A stretch of DNA of 27,550 bases, from NCBI GenBank assembly GCA_045597645.1, contig JAZLKM010000001.1, positions 1 through 27,550 of the forward strand. The letters are read 5' to 3'. The position numbers and the translations under genes are program-made. This document shows, piece by piece, positions 23,990 through 27,550 of this stretch. Under the pieces are notes generated by a model, which searched no databases, was not told the DNA's origin, and saw nothing but the letters and a program-made list of their open reading frames with translations. Origin of the DNA: JAKSSE01 sp045597645 (lineage in GTDB: Bacteria; Bacillota; Clostridia; Lachnospirales; Lachnospiraceae). The first letter of the stretch is position 1. Each line of letters begins with the position of its first letter.

Positions 23990-24010
23990 TTCCCACCATA
24001 ATGGTGGGAA
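23990..24010. other. Perfect hairpin between kinase and GH28 genes
   Basis: TTCCCACC, loop ATAAT and GGTGGGAA form a perfect 8-pair stem 24 bases after the kinase stop. No T-tract follows, so it is not a clear terminator. A similar 15-base segment lies at 22374-22388 beyond the HTH gene. Confidence 0.5.
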
Positions 24011-24049
24011 ATAATAGCAAGAAATCACGTCACCCTAGGAGGATACGTA

Positions 24050-25264
24050 ATGAACATTTTTCCAGATGGAAGTAATATTGATGCATGGTTTGATAACACC
24101 CATATTCCATCTCTCGAAGATTTGGGTAAGCAATATATAGCTACAGATTACGGTGTAAGTAGCGAAGCAGATCTCAATACAAAAGCGCTACAAGATCTAA
24201 TAGACCGTGTAGCCAATGATGGCGGCGGTGTCATCTGTATTCCCGCCGGCACATTTGTCACTGGCGCTATCTTCTTTAAGCCGGGTGTAAATTTGTATCT
24301 GAATAAGGATGCTATTTTAATGGGAAGCGATGACATTTCAGACTATCCGATTTTACCCACAAGAATAGAGGGCGAGAACTGCGATTATTTTTCAGCGCTA
24401 ATAAACGCTGATGGTATGGATGGATTCGTAATAGCCGGAGATGGCGTGATAGATGGAAATGGGCACAAGGCTTGGCGACAGTTCTGGCTTCGCAGAAAAT
24501 GGAATCCCGCCTGCACCAACAAAGATGAACAGCGCGCCAGACTCATATATATCTCTAACTCCAGCAATGTGACCGTGGCTGGAATAACCACGAGAAACTC
24601 TATGTTCTGGACCAATCACTTATACAGGTGCGACCATGTAAAATATCTAAGCGTTACTATCGAAGCCCCTGGCGAGCCTATAAATGCTCCAAGTTCCGAT
24701 GCAATCGACTTAGACGTATGCACTGATGTACTAATCAACGGATGCAAAATCAGTGTAAATGATGATGCCGTATGTTTGAAAGGCGGCAAGGGGAGCTATG
24801 CCGATCTGCTACCAGAGAACGGTGCTACCGAGCGCGTTATTGTCGAGAAGTGTGAGGTTCCATTTGCACACTCTGCAGTCACTCTTGGCTCTGAGTGTAT
24901 TCACGCTAATAACTTAATTGTAAGAGACTGTAAGTGCGGACAAGCTTACAATTTCTTTAGATTAAAGCTCCGCCCTGATACACCTCAAATATACGAAAAT
25001 ATTCTTGTAGAAAACTGTGAGTCATATGCCGGTAATTTCGTTAACATAAATCCTTGGACTCAGTTTTATAACCCAGTAGAACGCGAAGATTTTCCAAAGA
25101 CCTACGCCAGAAATATTACTTTTAGAAACTGTAAAGGTGCTGCAGGAGAGCCCTTTAACGTTAAAGAGGACGAGTCTCAGTATACCCTGCAGAATATCGT
25201 CTATGAAAATGTAGATATTAAGGTCGATGAATCTGCCGGTAGAAATCCGGGAGATCCCATTTGA
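24050..25264 (+). CDS. Glycoside hydrolase family 28 (polygalacturonase-like), cytoplasmic
   Basis: GH28 enzymes hydrolyse galacturonic-acid linkages in pectin. The 404-residue protein is a right-handed beta-helix type sequence (GGGVICIPAGTFVTGAIFFK, repeated N/D-rich strands). Catalytic motifs are SSDAIDLD (D217; family NTD), NDDAVCLKGG (D238-D239), AHSAVTLGSE (H274; family GHG) and RLKLR (R304, K306; family RxK). There is no signal peptide, so it probably trims imported oligogalacturonides or rhamnogalacturonan fragments. AGGAGG precedes the ATG. A TATAAC box and an ACATG/CATGT dyad near 23957-23973, over the kinase 3' end, might serve as its control region. Confidence 0.88.
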   Translation: MNIFPDGSNIDAWFDNTHIPSLEDLGKQYIATDYGVSSEADLNTKALQDLIDRVANDGGGVICIPAGTFVTGAIFFKPGVNLYLNKDAILMGSDDISDYPILPTRIEGENCDYFSALINADGMDGFVIAGDGVIDGNGHKAWRQFWLRRKWNPACTNKDEQRARLIYISNSSNVTVAGITTRNSMFWTNHLYRCDHVKYLSVTIEAPGEPINAPSSDAIDLDVCTDVLINGCKISVNDDAVCLKGGKGSYADLLPENGATERVIVEKCEVPFAHSAVTLGSECIHANNLIVRDCKCGQAYNFFRLKLRPDTPQIYENILVENCESYAGNFVNINPWTQFYNPVEREDFPKTYARNITFRNCKGAAGEPFNVKEDESQYTLQNIVYENVDIKVDESAGRNPGDPI

Positions 25265-25318
25265 TATTAACCTCGGACTGTACTTATCCTCACCTAGCTA
25301 GTTAGCGTGCTTTTCTAA

Positions 25319-25333
25319 TGCACATTGTGTGCA
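25319..25333. other. Palindrome TGCACA-TTG-TGTGCA upstream of the lipoprotein gene
   Basis: A perfect 6-bp inverted repeat with a 3-base centre, about 20 bases before the lipoprotein start. It could be an operator or a small leader hairpin. Confidence 0.35.
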
Positions 25334-25352
25334 ACGATTTATGGAGGTCTTT

Positions 25353-26021
25353 ATGAAATCTAAAGTTATAACATTATTTACTATTTCCTGTATTAGTCTC
25401 TCACTTGTTGCATGCGGAGATTTCTCCAGCAATAACCGCGACAAGGAAATAGCGGAACTCAAAAAACAGATTAATGAGCTGCAGCAGCAGTTAGATGAAA
25501 AAAACCACACAATTTCAGCCGTTTCAGAAAGCGTTAGTCTTTATGACGATGAAACGCAGACTCTAATCGACAGTATCAACATAGAATCTGCTGTCTGCTA
25601 TGGTTCATGTGGTCCAAATGCTATGTATTACTATAAAGGCGGCATCTTAGTGATAAAAGGCTCAGGTGAAATTGTAGACAACACATGGGCAAATCAAGAA
25701 AACAAAGATTACCATTTAAATATTACCAGGGTAATAATAGACGAAGGTATCACGAATATTGGATTTGGTGTCTTTTACGGCGGCGATAACTTTTTTATAA
25801 GCACAAACTTGTATAGCGTGCAATTGCCATCTACACTGACCTATATCGATAAGCGAGCTTTTTTTGGATGTGACCAATTAAAAAATATTAACATTCCTGA
25901 CAGTGTCGTAACAATAGGAAATGGTGCCTTTTATGGATGTAGCTTATTAGATGAGTCTACTATTGAAAAAATAAATGCTATAAATCCCGGTGCACTAGAT
26001 ATAATAGATTCCACGGAATAA
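25353..26021 (+). CDS. Lipoprotein with coiled coil and BspA-type leucine-rich repeats
   Basis: A 222-residue surface lipoprotein. The signal peptide ends in the lipobox LVAC, with the lipidated C21. Residues 30-57 (DKEIAELKKQINELQQQLDE) form a coiled coil. Residues 82-110 (CYGSCGPNAMYYYKGGILVIKGSGEI) resemble the segment preceding BspA repeats. About residues 125-198 hold LRR_5 units (VIIDEGITNIGFGVFYGG, LPSTLTYIDKRAFFGC, IPDSVVTIGNGAFYGC). It is short compared with typical BspA proteins. Likely role is binding at the cell surface; the ligand is unknown. GGAGG precedes the ATG at 25353. The longer open frame from 25329 would place charged residues ahead of the signal, so it is rejected. Confidence 0.82.
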   Translation: MKSKVITLFTISCISLSLVACGDFSSNNRDKEIAELKKQINELQQQLDEKNHTISAVSESVSLYDDETQTLIDSINIESAVCYGSCGPNAMYYYKGGILVIKGSGEIVDNTWANQENKDYHLNITRVIIDEGITNIGFGVFYGGDNFFISTNLYSVQLPSTLTYIDKRAFFGCDQLKNINIPDSVVTIGNGAFYGCSLLDESTIEKINAINPGALDIIDSTE

Positions 26022-26039
26022 ATTCGCCAAGAATTTATT
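26017..26039. terminator. AT-rich hairpin at the lipoprotein/Hic convergent junction
   Basis: AATAAATTC, loop GCCAA and GAATTTATT form a perfect 9-pair stem spanning the lipoprotein stop codon. There is no T-tract on either side, so termination activity is doubtful. Confidence 0.35.
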
Positions 26040-26040
26040 G

Positions 26041-26062
26041 CTGTTCTATAGCTGTTCTATAG
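26041..26062. repeat. Tandem 11-bp duplication (CTGTTCTATAG x2)
   Basis: Two exact copies (26041-26051 and 26052-26062). The second includes the stop codon of the HicA-HicB fusion gene. It looks like a recent slippage event. Confidence 0.8.
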
Positions 26063-26563
26063 CTGTGCTACATACTGCGCTATTGCACGAGTAACAGCTG
26101 CGTTCAACGTCTCCCCATCTGCCTCAGCCTTAAGAGCTAGTTGTTTATGCAGCTCTGGTGTCACTCGCACATTAAAAGCTCCCTTATATTCTTTTTCAGG
26201 CTTTTTGTTATTTTCTCTACAAAAATCCAGATAATCATCTATGGCTCTATGAAAAGCCTCCTTAAATTCTTTTACATCACTTGCATGAAATCCAATAACA
26301 TCATTTATTCCAACAATTCTTCCTACAAGAATATCATCGTCAGAATCATATGTCATAGTCGTATGATATCCTTTATATTCCAATAATTGTCCCATAGTTA
26401 TTCTTCCCGTTTTTTCATGTATATACTTTATACTAGAACCTCTACCACCACTTCCTTTGCTACAGCCACATTTATTCATTAGTGCATCCAGGTCCCTTAT
26501 CGTAAAGTTTTTAGGATATGGTTTTCTAAATAACTTATCTAGCAAATCTTTTTTACTTGGCAT
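26057..26563 (-). CDS. Fusion of truncated HicA-like domain with HicB antitoxin
   Basis: The product has 168 residues. Residues 1-56 (SKKDLLDKLFRKPYPKNFTI, DLDALMNKCGCSKGSGGRGS, IKYIHEKTGRIT) match the first two thirds of HicA mRNA-interferase toxins. Residues 57-168 are a complete HicB antitoxin: MGQLLEYKGYHTTMTYDSDD, VGRIVGIND, AFHRAIDDYLDFC, and a ribbon-helix-helix DNA-binding end (FNVRVTPELHKQLALKAEAD). The last strand and helix of HicA (usually after RIT-LHRPHP) are missing, so the toxin is probably dead. The HicB part begins with its own ATG at 26395, behind a weak GGGAAG. Normally these are two genes. The promoter carries a palindromic operator, suggesting autorepression. Confidence 0.78.
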   Translation of the reverse strand: MPSKKDLLDKLFRKPYPKNFTIRDLDALMNKCGCSKGSGGRGSSIKYIHEKTGRITMGQLLEYKGYHTTMTYDSDDDILVGRIVGINDVIGFHASDVKEFKEAFHRAIDDYLDFCRENNKKPEKEYKGAFNVRVTPELHKQLALKAEADGETLNAAVTRAIAQYVAQL

Positions 26564-26576
26564 ATAATCCCCCGCT

Positions 26577-26597
26577 TGTAACTATATGCTAGTTACA
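26577..26597. promoter_or_regulatory. Palindromic operator of the HicA-HicB fusion
   Basis: TGTAACTA-TATGC-TAGTTACA is a perfect 8-bp inverted repeat covering the expected transcription start and touching the -10 box. It is suited to binding by the HicB ribbon-helix-helix domain. Confidence 0.75.
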
Positions 26598-26624
26598 TTA
26601 TAACTCCGAGCAATTCGGTGTCAA
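26597..26624 (-). promoter_or_regulatory. Consensus sigma-A promoter of the HicA-HicB fusion
   Basis: On the minus strand a perfect TTGACA (26619-26624), a 16-base spacer and a perfect TATAAT (26597-26602). A strong promoter directly under the palindrome implies tight repression. Confidence 0.88.
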
Positions 26625-26655
26625 GGTAAGAACTTTTAATACTATTAATACAAAT

Positions 26656-26699
26656 AAAAAAGCCCTTAAATACTGAGTTTATCAGTACTTAAAGGCTTT
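26656..26699 (-). terminator. Terminator downstream of the recombinase remnant
   Basis: On the minus strand AAAGCCTTTAAGTACTGA, loop TAAAC and TCAGTATTTAAGGGCTTT form a stem of about 18 pairs with two G-U wobbles and a run of T's. It lies between the recombinase remnant and the Hic promoter. The gene-free stretch 26564-26925 otherwise contains the Hic control region and an inverted repeat at 26762-26790. Confidence 0.8.
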
Positions 26700-26761
26700 G
26701 AATTCTTTTCGCTTATACGCTCAGAAAATTAATCCTGTACGTATGGCATGATTGCAACGTT

Positions 26762-26790
26762 TAATACCTTATATTATAGACTAGGTATTA
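26762..26790. repeat. Inverted repeat TAATACCT/AGGTATTA
   Basis: Two 8-bp arms are separated by 13 AT-rich bases, 136 bases beyond the recombinase stop. Such a site could be a recombinase core or arm site, but no second copy is visible in the window. Confidence 0.4.
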
Positions 26791-26925
26791 TTACGTATTA
26801 TGGCCTCTTTATGTCGCTTATCACTTTTCGACTTTAGGACTATAACATGTTATCAAGTACGTTTTTGACGTCTATGTGATGTCCTTACTGGTTTATTAAT
26901 GTCAAGAAGTGTCATGTTGACTCTT

Positions 26926-27408
26926 CTAGTTGCACATAACTTCATTCATCGCCTGAGAGAAACTCTTCATAGACTCCTGCTTTTTGTTGTCTGTTGCTTC
27001 CGCATAGATATCCAAAGTAGTCTTTATGTTTCTATGTCCCATGACGCTCTGAATTACTTTTAGATTCGTTTCATTTTCACAGTATCGAGTGCAGAATGTG
27101 TGTCTTAGATGATGACAAGAGAAATGTGGTAAATATATAGGCTTTCTCTTCTCTTTCCTAGCCTGCAACTCTTCCTGTTCATTATATGAGGCTATTATCC
27201 TCCTTATAACTGCGTTGATGTTCTGCTCACAAAGCGGATTTCCGTTAGCGTTATAGAAAATAAAACCTGTCATTCCCTCAACATTCGCTTCACAAAATCC
27301 GATTTGGCTCTGCAAATCATACTCTGTCTGTAAAGCATCATGCACTTGATCCATCATCGGAATTACTCTTATACCTGCCTCTGTCTTGGGTAAAGTGAAT
27401 CCGCAGTT
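26926..27408 (-). pseudogene. Tyrosine recombinase (integrase), C-terminal catalytic remnant
   Basis: The open frame of about 160 residues begins after a TGA at 27409-27411. It runs NCGFTLPKTEAGIRVIPMMD, continues through HFSCHHLRHTFCTRY (box II, H-x-x-R) and VMGHRNIKTTLDIYAEA (second histidine and the nucleophile tyrosine), and ends MNEVMCN. This is the C-terminal half of a phage- or transposon-type integrase. The arm-binding and core-binding domains and the box I arginine (GLRWxDID region) are absent. The sequence upstream does not restore them in any frame I translated. An ATG at 27357 could start a 143-residue fragment, but no ribosome site is evident. It marks an old mobile-element edge. 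Confidence 0.85.
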
Positions 27409-27542
27409 TCAGTAAGCATCTGTTTGGTCACACACGTTGAATCATATATATCTTGTATGGAATATCCATCTGTCAGCATATCTATAATACCCGTTTGCAC
27501 ATGGTCTACAAATTGGCCATAGTTATTCTTATTGTGGTCCAT
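27369..27542 (-). CDS. Short ORF of unknown function overlapping the recombinase remnant
   Basis: A 57-residue ORF beginning MDHNKNNYGQFVDHVQTGII and ending YPRQRQV. The middle (TDGYSIQDIYDSTCVTKQML) could be a helix-turn-helix, but I do not recognise the family. No ribosome binding site is seen and the frame stays open to the window edge at 27550, so it may be the tail of a longer gene. Its last 13 codons overlap the recombinase remnant in another frame, which suggests the junction of a deletion instead of a true 3' end. Confidence 0.4.
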   Translation of the reverse strand: MDHNKNNYGQFVDHVQTGIIDMLTDGYSIQDIYDSTCVTKQMLTETADSLYPRQRQV

Positions 27543-27550
27543 ATATAAGT

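Noticed and set aside
26395..26563. A complete, functional HicA toxin
   Set aside because: The domain stops at GRIT without the last strand and helix of the family and runs straight into HicB in the same frame.

Overview
The window reads as a chromosomal segment of a low-GC, Gram-positive Clostridia, most likely a Lachnospiraceae relative of Butyrivibrio/Pseudobutyrivibrio. Supporting signs are Clostridia-type RpoB, RpoC, L10, NusG and L33 proteins, strong AGGAGG ribosome binding sites, a SAM-I riboswitch in front of metK, an L10 leader in front of rplJ, cytoplasmic plant-glycan hydrolases, and a kinase/HTH gene pair I associate with this family from memory. The genus is an inference.

Left two thirds (1-15492): housekeeping genes, almost all on the minus strand. 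In transcription order they are rpmG-secE-nusG-rplK-rplA (one promoter, structured leader), rplJ-rplL (own consensus promoter, L10 leader with attenuator), murA, metK (SAM-I riboswitch) and rpoB-rpoC (consensus promoter, strong terminator). An HD-GYP c-di-GMP phosphodiesterase gene lies on the plus strand, divergent from metK. The usual rplL-rpoB linkage is interrupted by murA, the HD-GYP gene and metK. The first 101 bases hold the start of a DMT/EamA transporter gene running off the window.

Middle (15588-20455): a stand-alone FliD-like flagellar cap protein with its own promoter and terminator, then a tight run of a zinc-ribbon protein, an EamA transporter and a cytoplasmic GH35 beta-galactosidase.

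Right (20468-26021): accessory functions. These are a HAD nucleotidase-like protein, a membrane protein with a duplicated extracellular domain, an HTH protein divergent from a membrane-anchored Ser/Thr kinase, a cytoplasmic GH28 pectin hydrolase, and a small lipoprotein with BspA-like leucine-rich repeats. GH35 and GH28 together point to intracellular processing of imported pectin or galactan oligosaccharides.

Far right (26041-27550): a degraded mobile edge. It holds a single-ORF fusion of a truncated HicA toxin to a complete HicB antitoxin, with a consensus promoter and a perfect palindromic operator, followed by the catalytic half of a tyrosine recombinase that has lost its N-terminus and now overlaps an unrelated short ORF. 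No rRNA, tRNA or CRISPR array was seen.
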